Notes: generated by a model from the sequence alone, not told the origin. Positions 1-10,075 are shown, counted from the first letter of the stretch. The stretch is DNA of 64,000 nucleotides from Faucicola tetraodonis (GCA_032017425.1 DALZPW010000010.1), one strand, 5' to 3'. Translations and numbers: made by a program.

Positions 1-173
1 TATTCATAAATAATACAAATTATCATAAAATTATTTTATGATTTTGTGGTGCAAAGCTTCGCATGGACAAGAATGCAACAATTACCAACTACCTTAAACG
101 CACTCGTTTTATTTAAACTTTACCAAAGATATTAAATAACCAAACGTATTGAAAAATCATTTGTGAGCTACTC

Positions 174-2060
174 TTGCCAAATCTTCCCAATCCATCCCCT
201 AATCCATCGCTAGCTAATAAGCCGACACTGCCAGCCAAACCTGCACCGACATCACTCAACAAACGCGAACGCGGCGCCGTGCTGTGGTCAATTATCAAAA
301 AATTATCCGTTTTTGCAAAACCTTATCACTCATTAATCGTAGCGACATTGCTGCTTACGGTGATTGGTTCATTTGCCGCACAGGTTAATGCCTTCGTACT
401 GCGTTACACGGTCGATCATTTGACCGAGATTTTCAAACTCAGCGAGCCGTGGCAGGAAGGTGCAAAATTGCTCACGACTATTAGCATCGTGCTACTGCTC
501 AAAGAACTGTTGTACGCAGCAATCAGCTTTGGACAGCGCTATTTTGGTGAAAAAATCCGTATTAATTTATCCCGGGATTTATCGCAAAAAGTCGTAGAGC
601 GCATTTTAAGTTACCGCATGGGGTTTTATACCCACCCTGATAACGACAGTGGTAAGCTGCAGACGCGCATTGATTTGGGTGTCAGTAGTCTCACGCGCTT
701 GGTGCAAAACTTTTTTATTGATATATTGCCATTATTTGCCAATGCGATTGTAGCACTGGTAGTGATGTTTAGCGCCAATGTGTGGGTGGGGATGGTAGGG
801 CTGGTGATTGTGCCGATTTATTTTTATATCAGTCAAAAACAAGCCACGCGCTTGCAAGGCTTTCGTCGGCAGATGCGCTACTATCGGGAGAGCAAAAGCG
901 AGCAAATCATTTCGCTCATTAACGCTATTACTGTGATCAAATCGTTTGTCCGCGAACCGATTGAAGCGCAAAAACATTTTGCCATTCAAAAAGAGATGAC
1001 CGATAACCAACTCAAAACTCGGGGTATTGGCTTTGGCTATGATGCACTCAAAAGCTTTATCGAGCAGATTGGTGTGGTGGCGATTATTATTTTAACGGCG
1101 TATTTTGTGCTTGATGGGCAGATGACCATTGGCATGATTATGTTTCATGTATTGTTATTTCAAAACGTGGCATCGCCGATTCGCCAGTTGCATCGTATCT
1201 ATGATGAGGTCAATGATGCGCTGACTTATGCCGAAGGGTTTTTTGAGATTTTAGAAGATGATAGCCAAATCGAAGTGGTAGGTGGTGTCAATCCTGCGAC
1301 GGTACAGGGTGATATCGAACTTCAGCACGTCGATTTTGTTTATCCCAACGGCAACCAAGCCCTGCAGGATGTCAGCTTTCGCATTCGGCGCAACCGAATT
1401 ACGGCATTGGTCGGGCTGAGTGGCGCAGGTAAAAGCACCATTATCAATCTGTTGGTAAAATTTTATCAGCCCACGCAGGGGCAAATTTTGCTCGATGGCA
1501 AGGATTTGCAAGATTATGATACCCATGAGCTACGCCAACACATCGGTTTGGTGTTGCAAAAAAACCATATTTTTGGCGGGACTATTGAAGAAAATATTCG
1601 TTATGGCGATTTAACGGCCAGCCAAGCCCAGATTGAGCAGGCAGCAATACAAGCCTCTATTCATGAACAAATCACCCAGCTGCCCAAAGGCTACCAAAGC
1701 GAAGCCAAATCCTTGTCAGGTGGACAGCAGCAGCGTATTGCACTGGCACGTATGTTTCTCAAAAATCCGCCAATTGTCTTTTTGGACGAGCCGACTGCAA
1801 GCCTAGATGCCATTGCCAGCCAGCAAATCAAGCGCAGTTTGGATTTAATCAAACAAAATCGCACGGTGATTATCGTGTCGCACAATATCGCGCAGATTAT
1901 TGACGCTGATGATTTGGTGGTCATCGAGCAAGGGCGCGTGGTGGAGACAGGCACGCATGATGAACTGTATCGCAAGCAAGGCAAATACTATGAGATTTTT
2001 AATGCCATGTCCGATAGTTTAAATCTTGATAAAATCACCCAAACGTTAGAGAGCCATTAA
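174..2060 (+). CDS. ABC transporter ATP-binding/permease protein (type I exporter)
   Basis: Half-transporter of the MsbA/LmrA-like exporter class, with an N-terminal membrane domain (about residues 45-330, several hydrophobic helices) followed by an ATPase domain. The ATPase shows Walker A GLSGAGKST near residue 414, signature LSGGQQQR near 514, Walker B IVFLDEPTAS near 533 and the switch histidine in VIIVSHN near 565. It would work as a homodimer in the inner membrane; the substrate cannot be read from sequence. The start is uncertain: the frame opens after a TGA at about 150 and the first usable codon is a TTG at 174, with no strong ribosome binding site and a proline-rich first 30 residues. 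A later GTG near 279 is an alternative. The family call is firm and the substrate is unknown. Confidence 0.88.
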   Translation: MPNLPNPSPNPSLANKPTLPAKPAPTSLNKRERGAVLWSIIKKLSVFAKPYHSLIVATLLLTVIGSFAAQVNAFVLRYTVDHLTEIFKLSEPWQEGAKLLTTISIVLLLKELLYAAISFGQRYFGEKIRINLSRDLSQKVVERILSYRMGFYTHPDNDSGKLQTRIDLGVSSLTRLVQNFFIDILPLFANAIVALVVMFSANVWVGMVGLVIVPIYFYISQKQATRLQGFRRQMRYYRESKSEQIISLINAITVIKSFVREPIEAQKHFAIQKEMTDNQLKTRGIGFGYDALKSFIEQIGVVAIIILTAYFVLDGQMTIGMIMFHVLLFQNVASPIRQLHRIYDEVNDALTYAEGFFEILEDDSQIEVVGGVNPATVQGDIELQHVDFVYPNGNQALQDVSFRIRRNRITALVGLSGAGKSTIINLLVKFYQPTQGQILLDGKDLQDYDTHELRQHIGLVLQKNHIFGGTIEENIRYGDLTASQAQIEQAAIQASIHEQITQLPKGYQSEAKSLSGGQQQRIALARMFLKNPPIVFLDEPTASLDAIASQQIKRSLDLIKQNRTVIIVSHNIAQIIDADDLVVIEQGRVVETGTHDELYRKQGKYYEIFNAMSDSLNLDKITQTLESH

Positions 2061-2202
2061 TTTTGGGCTTATGGTGCAGGCTTAGCCTGCGTACTGGTGG
2101 CGCTAAGCGAATTAACGCCGTAACCCTGCTGACTTAAATTTATGCTACCATAACTGTTTTGTCATATTTACCCAACTTCACCTAACAAGTTAGTTAATAC
2201 TC

Positions 2203-2841
2203 ATGGAATCTCAAGTCTTAAAAATATTTTTGGCACTGGTGGTACTGGTCAATCCATTTGCCGCGTTATCGTTATTTATTGATATCACCAAAGACGCCAA
2301 TCGACAACAAACTCGCAAAGTTGCACTGATTTCAGCCATTACCGTGTTTGTGACCATCGCGATATTTTCGTTGGCAGGCGAGCCTATCTTAAAGGTGCTG
2401 GGGATTTCGCTTGGGTCATTTCGTATCGCAGGCGGTATCTTGGTATTGATTATTGCCATTGGCATGATGAATGGCGCTGGCAATGTTGCCAAACCGCATG
2501 TCGGCAAGTCAGGGGATTTAAATGGGGTGGCTTTTCAAGGGGCGGCATCTGCCGTGGTGCCATTGACGATTCCAATGGTGATTGGTCCTGGTGGGATTTC
2601 TACCGTGATTATTTATGCCGCGAGCGGGCATAGTTATTTTAATATGCTAGCGATTATCACCGCAGGTTTGATTATCAGTATTATCACTTATCTAAGCTTT
2701 ATGGCAGCGGGGCAGGTAAGTCGTTTTTTAGGTGATACCGGGCTTAATGTGCTCAATCGTATCATGGGGATGCTACTTGCAGCCGTTGCAGTGGAGATTT
2801 TTGTTGGCGGCTTAAAAAGCGTATTTCCGCAGTTGTTGTAA
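2203..2841 (+). CDS. MarC family integral membrane protein
   Basis: A 212-residue, very hydrophobic protein with about six predicted membrane helices. The start MESQVLKIFLALVVLVNPFA and the internal PLTIPMVIGPGGISTVI stretch are typical of the MarC/YhgN/YchE family, and the length agrees with the family. MarC proteins are inner-membrane proteins of unclear biochemical role; the old link to multiple antibiotic resistance has not held up well. It lies 142 bases downstream of the ABC transporter on the same strand, but nothing shows a shared function. Confidence 0.88.
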   Translation: MESQVLKIFLALVVLVNPFAALSLFIDITKDANRQQTRKVALISAITVFVTIAIFSLAGEPILKVLGISLGSFRIAGGILVLIIAIGMMNGAGNVAKPHVGKSGDLNGVAFQGAASAVVPLTIPMVIGPGGISTVIIYAASGHSYFNMLAIITAGLIISIITYLSFMAAGQVSRFLGDTGLNVLNRIMGMLLAAVAVEIFVGGLKSVFPQLL

Positions 2842-3198
2842 GTTCACCGGGTCGCTAAATCGGGTCGCTCAATAATTTATTACAGCAACCCTCAATCATT
2901 AAGCATTGTAGTCGCTGTGTTAATATCATAAATTATGCTTGATTTTTACCGTGAAAGTCGCCATTTTAATAATCATGCAAGATGCCAAAACCTGTTAATA
3001 AGCTGTCAACAAGCTTTTAAAAAGATGCAAGCGTTAAACCATGCTAAGTTGATTAAAGCGATAAGACAGGTTGACTACCATGGTTACTAATGCAGTTAGC
3101 AGTTAATAATTACGAATGTAGTTAAGTAGTTAACAAGATAGTTCCTAACATAGTAACCAAAATAGGCACTGGGGCGGATAAAAGATAGAGGAGCGACG
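2842..3198. other. Intergenic region with an 8-bp perfect inverted repeat
   Basis: No gene is visible in these 357 bases. GGTTACTA at 3082-3089 is mirrored by TAGTAACC at 3151-3158, and the 61 bases between them are rich in GTTA/GTTAA motifs. A direct GGGTCGCT repeat lies near 2851 and 2864. This may be the promoter and regulatory region of the small gene at 3199, or a decayed small element. The reading frame at 3199 has a good purine-rich ribosome binding site (AGAGGAGCG). Confidence 0.4.
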
Positions 3199-3504
3199 AT
3201 GCAAAAAGATGCAAAAACAGATTACCAAAGCCTACTGCAAGCGGCAAAAGAGGCCAAAGCAGAAGCGATGATGCTGGAGTTTATTGAGCAAGCTGACGGC
3301 AAAATGGTACTACGTACCTCGAATGACGAATCAGAAAACTTGGTAAGTATTGAATTTTCTGACAAAGTGAAAGAACTGTTGGGAGAGGATACCCAGCTGA
3401 TTGGGCAAAGTATGATTCATGCTGCCATTCAAACCTTAATGCAAAAGCAGCTTTCGCAGTGGCATGCCAATGTGTATGACGAAGAACCCGTGCATTACAG
3501 TTAA
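3199..3504 (+). CDS. Conserved hypothetical small protein (101 aa)
   Basis: I do not recognise a family. The protein is acidic and probably soluble, with no signal peptide or membrane helix. It begins MQKDAKTDYQSLLQAAKEAK (helical, charged) and later has a helical segment around IGQSMIHAAIQTLMQKQLSQ. A clear ribosome binding site (GAGGAG) about 7 bases before the ATG and a strong terminator right after the stop support a real single-gene transcription unit between marC and purK. Confidence 0.6.
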   Translation: MQKDAKTDYQSLLQAAKEAKAEAMMLEFIEQADGKMVLRTSNDESENLVSIEFSDKVKELLGEDTQLIGQSMIHAAIQTLMQKQLSQWHANVYDEEPVHYS

Positions 3505-3532
3505 CGCGTAAAACCTATTCATTGATTTTTTG

Positions 3533-3566
3533 AACCCGTAAGACTAAAGACTTATGGGTTTTTTTA
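3533..3566 (+). terminator. Intrinsic terminator after the 101-aa gene
   Basis: AACCCGTAAG pairs with CTTATGGGTT (one G·T or mismatch position), followed by a run of seven T. It sits between the stop at 3504 and purK. Confidence 0.8.
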
Positions 3567-3653
3567 TGCTTGGATTTTTTATTTGTGAGCAAATCCTTTA
3601 TAATTAGCCATAATTTTTCTTCTGTGTTTCACTTATCAAAAAGAGCCGCTACC

Positions 3654-4817
3654 ATGCCTATGCAAACCGCCAATTTTTATACCATCAATCATTCCAATTA
3701 TCCTGTCAAAACCATTGGAATTTTAGGTGGCGGACAACTGGGTATGATGTTGGCGCAAGCGGCATTGCCACTGGGTATCCGCTGCGTGTTTTTGGAAGAT
3801 AGTGCCAATTGCCCGGCACGCTTACTGGGCAAAGTGTTTAGTAGCGAGCAATTTGAAGATTTTGCCCAAAGCTGCGATATTTTTACCTTAGAATTTGAAA
3901 ACACCCCGCTCAAACCTGCCCAGTTTTTGGAATCGACCAAAACCTTGTACCCATCGTCATTTGCGCTATCGGTGGCACAAGATCGGTTAAATGAAAAAAA
4001 CTTATTTAACCAATTAGATATCGCCACCGTGCCCTTTATGGCAGTGCATAGCAAAGCCGATATCCAAGCTGCCGCCGACAAATTGGGGCTACCTTTGGTA
4101 CTCAAAACCACACGCGGGGGCTATGATGGCAAAGGGCAGTTTGTGGTCAAATCCGCTGACCAAATTGACACCGCGTGGGCAGAACTTGGTGACGCAACCA
4201 AAACAGCGCCGCTCATTGCCGAAGGCTTTATTCACTTTGAGCGCGAAGTATCTATCATTGCAGTGCGCGCCCAAAACGGTGAAATCCGCTATTATCCGCT
4301 CGTGCAAAATGAACATAGCAATGGTATTTTAGCCAAATCAACCGCACCTGCGCCCAATGTTGATAACCTTACGGAGCAAGCCCAAAGTAATATCAAAAAA
4401 TTGCTCGAACATTTAAACTATGTGGGCGTGTTGACGTTAGAATTATTTGTGACATTTGAAGGCGGCGCTGAAAAATTGCTTGCCAATGAAATCGCACCCC
4501 GCGTGCACAACTCAGGGCACTGGAGTATTGAAGGCGCGGTAACCAGTCAATTTGAAAATCACATGCGCGCGGTGGCTGGATTACCACTTGGCGATACGTC
4601 CATTGTTAAACCATCAGTTATGTTAAATGTCATCGGCAAATACCCAAAACTGGACGAAGTCCTAGCCATCGCTGGCGTGCACGTGCACAATTATGATAAA
4701 GAAGAACGCGAAGGTCGAAAAATCGCTCATATCACTGTCATGCCGAGCGATAGCAGTCAACTGGATAACACGGTCGCGCAAGTGGTTGCAAAATTACCCA
4801 ATAAATTGTCTGACTAA
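3654..4817 (+). CDS. purK: 5-(carboxyamino)imidazole ribonucleotide synthase PurK
   Basis: ATP-grasp enzyme of purine synthesis that makes N5-CAIR from AIR, bicarbonate and ATP in the cytoplasm. The N-terminal nucleotide-fold motif TIGILGGGQLGMMLAQAALP, the ATP-grasp stretch KTTRGGYDGKGQ, and the C-terminal EIAPRVHNSGHWSIEGA motif are all characteristic. The open frame extends upstream to 3570, but that extension (MDFLFVSKSF...) does not look like PurK. I chose the ATG at 3654 because it leaves a short tail before GILGGGQ; an ATG six bases later is possible. PurE is not adjacent in this window. Confidence 0.93.
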   Translation: MPMQTANFYTINHSNYPVKTIGILGGGQLGMMLAQAALPLGIRCVFLEDSANCPARLLGKVFSSEQFEDFAQSCDIFTLEFENTPLKPAQFLESTKTLYPSSFALSVAQDRLNEKNLFNQLDIATVPFMAVHSKADIQAAADKLGLPLVLKTTRGGYDGKGQFVVKSADQIDTAWAELGDATKTAPLIAEGFIHFEREVSIIAVRAQNGEIRYYPLVQNEHSNGILAKSTAPAPNVDNLTEQAQSNIKKLLEHLNYVGVLTLELFVTFEGGAEKLLANEIAPRVHNSGHWSIEGAVTSQFENHMRAVAGLPLGDTSIVKPSVMLNVIGKYPKLDEVLAIAGVHVHNYDKEEREGRKIAHITVMPSDSSQLDNTVAQVVAKLPNKLSD

Positions 4818-4896
4818 AGCCATGTAACTAAAGCTATGTGTCAGCAAACACACCGCAATCATCCGTGAGGTTGCGCATAGTCAAATCAAACGGGGG

Positions 4897-6126
4897 TTAA
4901 AGTTTGATATTACCCAATTTCTCCTCATCAATTTGCAGCTCGTTGGCAACTTCACTCACCGTTTGGCGATTGGTGCGGTCAAGGTAGGTTTGTGCGCGGT
5001 CAACTTCTTGGGTAAGTACATTGAGCGTTTGCTGCATATTACCCAGTGCTTTGACTTTAAAGGCATCAATCGCCTGCATGGTCTCATAGATGTGATTAAA
5101 GGATTTTTGCAGTTTTTCCAAGCCCACTGAACTGCCACTGGCTTGCTCATGCACTTGCGCGGTTTGGCGTTTGAGCATGACTGACGTTGATTCAATCAAA
5201 CTACTGGTCGTTGAATTAAGCGCATTGATTTGGTCGAGCACCAGTTTTTGACTGCTCAGCGCTTGTGACACCATCACCGCAGTACGTAGCGCAGCAATCG
5301 TTGTCGTCGTGGCACGGTCAACGCCTTTGATAAGCTCTAAGTTGTTTTTGCGAATCATATCAAGCGCTAAATACCCTTGGATGTTAACCGCCAGTTGGGT
5401 CAAAAAATCCATATTTTTTTGGCGCACATAAAACAGCAGTTCTTCTTTAACCACGCGTGCTTTTTCAGGGTCAGTGGCTTCAAGCTCCCCGATTTTTTGC
5501 TCAAGGCGTTCATCAATTTTTTTACCGACATAAATATATTGACGGAGCGACTGCATCAGTGCCCACATATTGACCTTTTCCTGCTCAATACTGGCATTGT
5601 CTTTCATCAGTTCATCTTTGCCGTGATACAGGCTTTCGATGATGGCATTGATATGGGTTTGCGAAGATTGGTATTTACGAAAATAATCTTGCACGGATTT
5701 GCCCATTGGGATGATGCCCAAAAATTTGCGTGGACTTGATAGCGAACCTTGTCGGGTTGGATCTAGGTCTTCGACCACGCTGCGTAGCTCAGTCAAGGAT
5801 TTGGCAATCGGGGAGTTGTCAAATAAGGCTTTATCCATGCTTTTGGCGGGACGATCAAGCATGCGATTTGCAATCTGCGCGGAAGCGCGAATTTCGGCAC
5901 TACCTAGCTGATGAATGGCTTTGACTTTCTCATCGAATACAGACGTGTTGACAGGGGTTTGTAATACATGCATCACAAAATCGTTCACTTTGGCATCAAG
6001 TTCAGGCACTTTGGTTAGGTCAAGTTTGACCAGTTGGTCGGCTTCGTCTTGTGGCACAACGGCAACGGGTTGCGGCGCTTCAAGGGTGATGACAGGGCTG
6101 GTTTCTGGCGGGGTGAGTTCTGGCAT
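4897..6126 (-). CDS. TelA/KlaA family toxic anion resistance protein
   Basis: A 409-residue soluble, mostly helical protein that matches the TelA (tellurite and toxic anion resistance) family in length and layout. It has an N-terminal acidic and proline-rich leader, then a long coiled-coil-rich body including GSLSSPRKFLGIIPMGKSVQ and DRATTTTIAALRTAVMVSQA. TelA homologues are commonly linked to envelope stress and tellurite tolerance, with unclear mechanism. It is transcribed toward purK and has no partner gene alongside. Confidence 0.85.
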   Translation of the reverse strand: MPELTPPETSPVITLEAPQPVAVVPQDEADQLVKLDLTKVPELDAKVNDFVMHVLQTPVNTSVFDEKVKAIHQLGSAEIRASAQIANRMLDRPAKSMDKALFDNSPIAKSLTELRSVVEDLDPTRQGSLSSPRKFLGIIPMGKSVQDYFRKYQSSQTHINAIIESLYHGKDELMKDNASIEQEKVNMWALMQSLRQYIYVGKKIDERLEQKIGELEATDPEKARVVKEELLFYVRQKNMDFLTQLAVNIQGYLALDMIRKNNLELIKGVDRATTTTIAALRTAVMVSQALSSQKLVLDQINALNSTTSSLIESTSVMLKRQTAQVHEQASGSSVGLEKLQKSFNHIYETMQAIDAFKVKALGNMQQTLNVLTQEVDRAQTYLDRTNRQTVSEVANELQIDEEKLGNIKL

Positions 6127-6362
6127 GATATATCCTTGAGTTGTCTATATTGGTATTTGTATATTAACTTGCCTTTTAGTTTGTCTTGGTATTTTAGCGG
6201 TTTGAGCTAACGCTAGTTTGATTATCTTGGTAAATTATTTCATTTGTTGTTCGATTTGGGTAATCATTTTTTCCATGCGCGTTTGACGAATGATTTTTAT
6301 GATTTATCGCATGATGCGACGTCACTATGATAGCGTGACAAAAAATTTTCCAATCAGATGTT

Positions 6363-6405
6363 AAAAAATAAAAGCCCAACAGTTAGTTGGGCTTTTATTT
6401 TTTAA
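6363..6405. terminator. Bidirectional intrinsic terminator (downstream of efp)
   Basis: A long near-perfect hairpin: AAAAGCCCAAC, loop AGTTA, GTTGGGCTTTT, flanked by A-rich and T-rich runs on both sides. It ends the minus-strand efp transcript. The rest of 6127-6362, upstream of telA, shows no gene. Confidence 0.85.
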
Positions 6406-6426
6406 AATTCTTGGTAATAAAATATA

Positions 6427-6999
6427 TTATTGTACCCGTGATAGATATTCGCCAGTGCGGGTATCGACTTTGATTTTTTCGCCTTGTTGGACAAATAATG
6501 GCACACGTACTACCGCACCAGTTTCAAGCGTAGCAGGTTTGCCGCCGCCACCTGATGTATCGCCTTTTAGACCTGGGTCGGTTTCTGTGATGACTAACTC
6601 AACAAAGTTTGGCGCGGCAACGCTTAAAGGCACACCATTGAATAGGGTAATGGTACATTCTTCGTTGCTATTTTCTTTTAACCATTTTGCCGCATCGCCC
6701 ATCGCATTTTTGTCGGCTTGTAGCTGCTCAAAGCTTTCTGGGTGCATAAAGTGCCAGAATTCGCCATCGTTGTATAGGTAGTTCATTTCAGTATCGACAA
6801 CGTCAGCGCCTTCAAGGCTATCGCCAGATTTAAAGGTGTTTTCTAATACTTTACCCGTTTTTAGGTTACGCATTTTGACGCGGTTGAATGCTTGACCTTT
6901 ACCTGGTTTAACGTATTCATTTTCTAAAATTGCAAAGGGGTTGCCTTCGTGCATGACTTTTAAGCCAGCTTTAAATTCATTGGTTGAGTAAGTTGCCAT
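6427..6999 (-). CDS. efp: Translation elongation factor P
   Basis: EF-P relieves ribosome stalling at polyproline stretches. From the ATG at 6999 the protein is 190 residues, the usual length, and begins MATYSTNEFKAGLKVMHEGN. The open frame extends 23 codons further upstream, but that part is not EF-P-like. The modification loop VKPGKGQAF places a lysine at residue 34, the residue that EpmA/EpmB beta-lysylate in gammaproteobacteria. The epmB gene is divergently encoded 155 bases away, which fits that pathway. The C-terminal OB domain motif GLKGDTSGGGGKPATLETGA is intact. Confidence 0.96.
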   Translation of the reverse strand: MATYSTNEFKAGLKVMHEGNPFAILENEYVKPGKGQAFNRVKMRNLKTGKVLENTFKSGDSLEGADVVDTEMNYLYNDGEFWHFMHPESFEQLQADKNAMGDAAKWLKENSNEECTITLFNGVPLSVAAPNFVELVITETDPGLKGDTSGGGGKPATLETGAVVRVPLFVQQGEKIKVDTRTGEYLSRVQ

Positions 7000-7153
7000 A
7001 AAATTTCCTAATAAGGTGTTGCGACTAAAAAATAACCGAGGTAAATCAAATCTTTGTATAATAGCCAATTTGCATAAATGCGCTGCCTACGCTGTAACCC
7101 TATCCGCAACAGGCGTTATCAGCAAGCGGCATTGACAATTGGATAAACACTAT

Positions 7154-8155
7154 ATGATAAACTATTTGGCGACACAAAAAAACTGGCAAAATGCGTTTTC
7201 TGATACCATCACGAGCTTTGCTGAATTAGCGCAAGCGTTGGATTTGCCGATAGATAGTTTTGACAGTCAGGTCGGTCAATTTCCCCTAAAAGTGCCGCGT
7301 CGCTTTGTGCAAAAAATGGGGAAAGGCGATATCCATGACCCACTGCTTAAGCAAGTGTTGCCGACGTTTCAAGAAACGGTACAAGTCACCGGCTTTGTCA
7401 CCGACCCACTCGATGAACAACACGCCAATCCGGTCAAAGGCATCATTCATAAATACGCATCACGTGTGCTGATTCCTGTCACCGGGGCTTGCGTGGTCAA
7501 TTGTCGCTATTGTTTTCGCCAGCACTTTGACTACCACGAGAATCTACCAACCCAAAACGATTGGCAAGCCATCAGTGCCTACATCACAGCGCACCCCGCA
7601 GTCAATGAAGTGATTTTAAGCGGCGGAGACCCATTATCGCTGAGCAACCGTCGTTTATTGGAGATTTTCACCACCCTTGAAGCACTACCCCAAGTGCAGA
7701 CTATTCGTATCCATACCCGTGTACCTGTGATGATTCCTGAACGCTTAGATGAGCCGTTACTTGCGCGATTTGCTAACAGCCGCTGTCATATCGTCATGGT
7801 CATTCATGCCAATCACCCAAATGAAATCGACCAAGAAACACAAATATTTCTGGGTAAGGCAAAAAAAGCGGGTGTTACGTTACTTAACCAAACTGTGCTA
7901 CTCAAGTCGATTAATGACGATGCGAATACGCTTGCAAGCTTGAACGAAAAATTATGGCAAGCGGGCGTCTTACCCTATTACTTGCATGTGCTTGATAAAG
8001 TTGCCGGGGCGAGCCATTTTTATATTTCAGATGAGCAAGCAGTCGCTTTGTACTGGGAGTTACTCGCCAAATGTGCTGGCTACTTGGTGCCAAAGTTGGT
8101 GCGAGAATTACCTAATAAGCCATTTAAAACCCCCATTGATTTGTATAACCACTAA
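7154..8155 (+). CDS. epmB: EF-P beta-lysylation protein EpmB (lysine 2,3-aminomutase-like)
   Basis: Radical SAM enzyme that converts L-lysine to (R)-beta-lysine for attachment to EF-P Lys34. The CVVNCRYC motif gives the CxxxCxxC iron-sulfur ligands, followed by FRQHFDY. The downstream VILSGGDPL motif, which contributes to SAM binding in this family, is present, as is the PLP-family tail LPYYLHVLDKVAGASHFYI. I prefer the ATG at 7154 (MINYLATQKNW) over the TTG at 7139. It is divergent from its substrate gene efp. The partner epmA is not in the window. Confidence 0.93.
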   Translation: MINYLATQKNWQNAFSDTITSFAELAQALDLPIDSFDSQVGQFPLKVPRRFVQKMGKGDIHDPLLKQVLPTFQETVQVTGFVTDPLDEQHANPVKGIIHKYASRVLIPVTGACVVNCRYCFRQHFDYHENLPTQNDWQAISAYITAHPAVNEVILSGGDPLSLSNRRLLEIFTTLEALPQVQTIRIHTRVPVMIPERLDEPLLARFANSRCHIVMVIHANHPNEIDQETQIFLGKAKKAGVTLLNQTVLLKSINDDANTLASLNEKLWQAGVLPYYLHVLDKVAGASHFYISDEQAVALYWELLAKCAGYLVPKLVRELPNKPFKTPIDLYNH

Positions 8156-8284
8156 AATTTGTTGAAAGACAACAACTAAATAAGGGGTTAGCTTTTATTT
8201 GTCTGTTAAATAGTGCAATTATCTTAAAATAGCTAGATAAAATATGGTTTTTGTGTTATTTATTGTTGTTAAACAAGTCGAAAA

Positions 8285-10075
8285 ATGTTGTGCATTTGGG
8301 TGCAAAAAATGGTTACGGATCTCATATTAGACGATTTCTTACAGCGCATAAACGATACACCGACCAGTCCTATTGAACTTAAAGTGACCCAGAGTTCATT
8401 GCAGGATACAACCGATTGGCAGATGCACTTTAATCGTATGTCGGCGTGTGAGATGTATGACGAATATAAATTCGTGATAAACCAGTTGATGTTTGCCGAT
8501 ATTGACGACGTCAAACGCTTTGCATTGTTCGAGGAGGTTAATAAAGCCGTCAGCGTGTTACTCGGCAAATTACGGGTGAATTACCAAACCCAGCCCGGGA
8601 TTTTAGATGAAGAAAAACAGCAAGGCTTAGATACCGTACTATCGGTACATTATCTGAGCATCATGTTTTACCATGTCATTTGGCAACGTGCGGCGGCTCG
8701 CCCTGAAGTGGCTGATAAAAAAGGCATCACTGGCTTATTTCGCCGTAAACCTCAATCCCTTACCCCCACCCAAGTCATTCAGCGCTGCCTATATAGTATC
8801 ATGGTATTACTGCGCCAATCGCTGTTTGAAAAATATATCGGCTATCGTAAAGATACACAGGTAATTTGGCAATACCTGAATGCCTGCTATCGATTTGCAG
8901 TCACCAATGATTGGCAGTCTATCACCCTGCCAGTCAAACTGCATTCTGCCAATGAATATAGCAAACAGGGCGCACCGTTATCGATTGAGGCTATTTATTT
9001 TCACTGCTTGACGGTGGCGGTCACCAATCCTTATGCTTGTCGACGTGCGGATATTTTAGCCATTCAAAAAGTAAGTACCCAGTTGATAAAAGAGCTTATT
9101 ATCAGTAAAGATTTGGTTGAAAAACCTTACCTATATATTGATTTAGAAGGTAAACAGCCGCCCCAACTGCTAGCAGTCGATGATTTATTCAATCCTTTTG
9201 CAGCAACTAGCAACTGTCTGTTTGTGATGTTTAGTCGGTTCTTTAAACGCTTGCATCAAACCATTACCCAAGGTCAAATCAGCACCGATGCTGAGATAAA
9301 AAATAGCGCGCGTCAGGCCAAATTGGTATTGAATAATCTGCAAGATGGTTTAAAGCCAGCGGCAGAGTATTATCATAGCCATTCAAAATGTGAAGTCGTG
9401 CTCGGCTTTAATAATATCCACTACATGCTTGCCAATAAAACCAGTTTGGGCAATCTCATTCAGGCCAATGAGCTGCCTGAGCGGTTAAAACCCAAAGCTC
9501 AAAATACTGAGTATCTTAAAAAATATACCGTTGTCGCGCTGAACAAAGAAAATCCCCAATCCATGTGCCTGTCGCATGTGTTTAGCTACGCCAATCAAAT
9601 CGTTGACCCATATCCAAGCATCAGCCGTGGCGATAGCTATCACCCGCTGAATCAACTGCAAGTCAATTCCTTAATTGCGATGCGAAAGGTGAATGGTTCA
9701 AAAACTTGGCAGCTCGGCTATATTAAAGACAACCGTCAGGGTTTTATCGATACGCCCACTGGGCAACCAACCAACAAGACCTACTTGGAAATTGAAGCAC
9801 AAGTGCAAGTGCATTGTCAAAATGTGATTCCCTGTGGCGTACGCTTTCAAAATGCCGGTAGCCGTCAGCCACATTTTGTTGCGGCATTTATAATTCCAAC
9901 CGCCCCAAACAACACTAATAGCCAGACCCGTTTGCTGATGTCGCGCTTTGGCTACCAAGTGGCAGACAAGCTGGTGATACGTATTGATAACAAAGAAATT
10001 AACGTGCGTTTAACTGAGCTACTTGATATGACTGATGATATCGAAGAATACGCTTTTGTGAGAATTCAGTTTTAA
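8285..10075 (+). CDS. Conserved hypothetical protein upstream of a FimX-like gene (596 aa)
   Basis: I cannot assign a function. The protein is soluble, mostly helical for the first 450 residues (for example VQKMVTDLILDDFLQRIND, LYSIMVLLRQSLFEKYIGYR), then becomes beta-rich over the last 130 residues. That C-terminal part (VNSLIAMRKVNGSKTWQLGY through RLTELLDMTDDIEEYAFVRI) has the look of a small beta-barrel of the PilZ kind, but I see no clear RxxxR/DxSxxG motif, so this is only a suggestion. It sits 203 bases before a FimX-like c-di-GMP protein on the same strand, which hints at a shared role in type IV pilus control. The start could be ATG 8285 or ATG 8309. Confidence 0.6.
   Translation: MLCIWVQKMVTDLILDDFLQRINDTPTSPIELKVTQSSLQDTTDWQMHFNRMSACEMYDEYKFVINQLMFADIDDVKRFALFEEVNKAVSVLLGKLRVNYQTQPGILDEEKQQGLDTVLSVHYLSIMFYHVIWQRAAARPEVADKKGITGLFRRKPQSLTPTQVIQRCLYSIMVLLRQSLFEKYIGYRKDTQVIWQYLNACYRFAVTNDWQSITLPVKLHSANEYSKQGAPLSIEAIYFHCLTVAVTNPYACRRADILAIQKVSTQLIKELIISKDLVEKPYLYIDLEGKQPPQLLAVDDLFNPFAATSNCLFVMFSRFFKRLHQTITQGQISTDAEIKNSARQAKLVLNNLQDGLKPAAEYYHSHSKCEVVLGFNNIHYMLANKTSLGNLIQANELPERLKPKAQNTEYLKKYTVVALNKENPQSMCLSHVFSYANQIVDPYPSISRGDSYHPLNQLQVNSLIAMRKVNGSKTWQLGYIKDNRQGFIDTPTGQPTNKTYLEIEAQVQVHCQNVIPCGVRFQNAGSRQPHFVAAFIIPTAPNNTNSQTRLLMSRFGYQVADKLVIRIDNKEINVRLTELLDMTDDIEEYAFVRIQF

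Noticed and set aside
3570..3653. Longer N-terminus for PurK
   Set aside because: The extra 28 residues do not resemble PurK, and the ATG at 3654 leaves a normal N-terminus.
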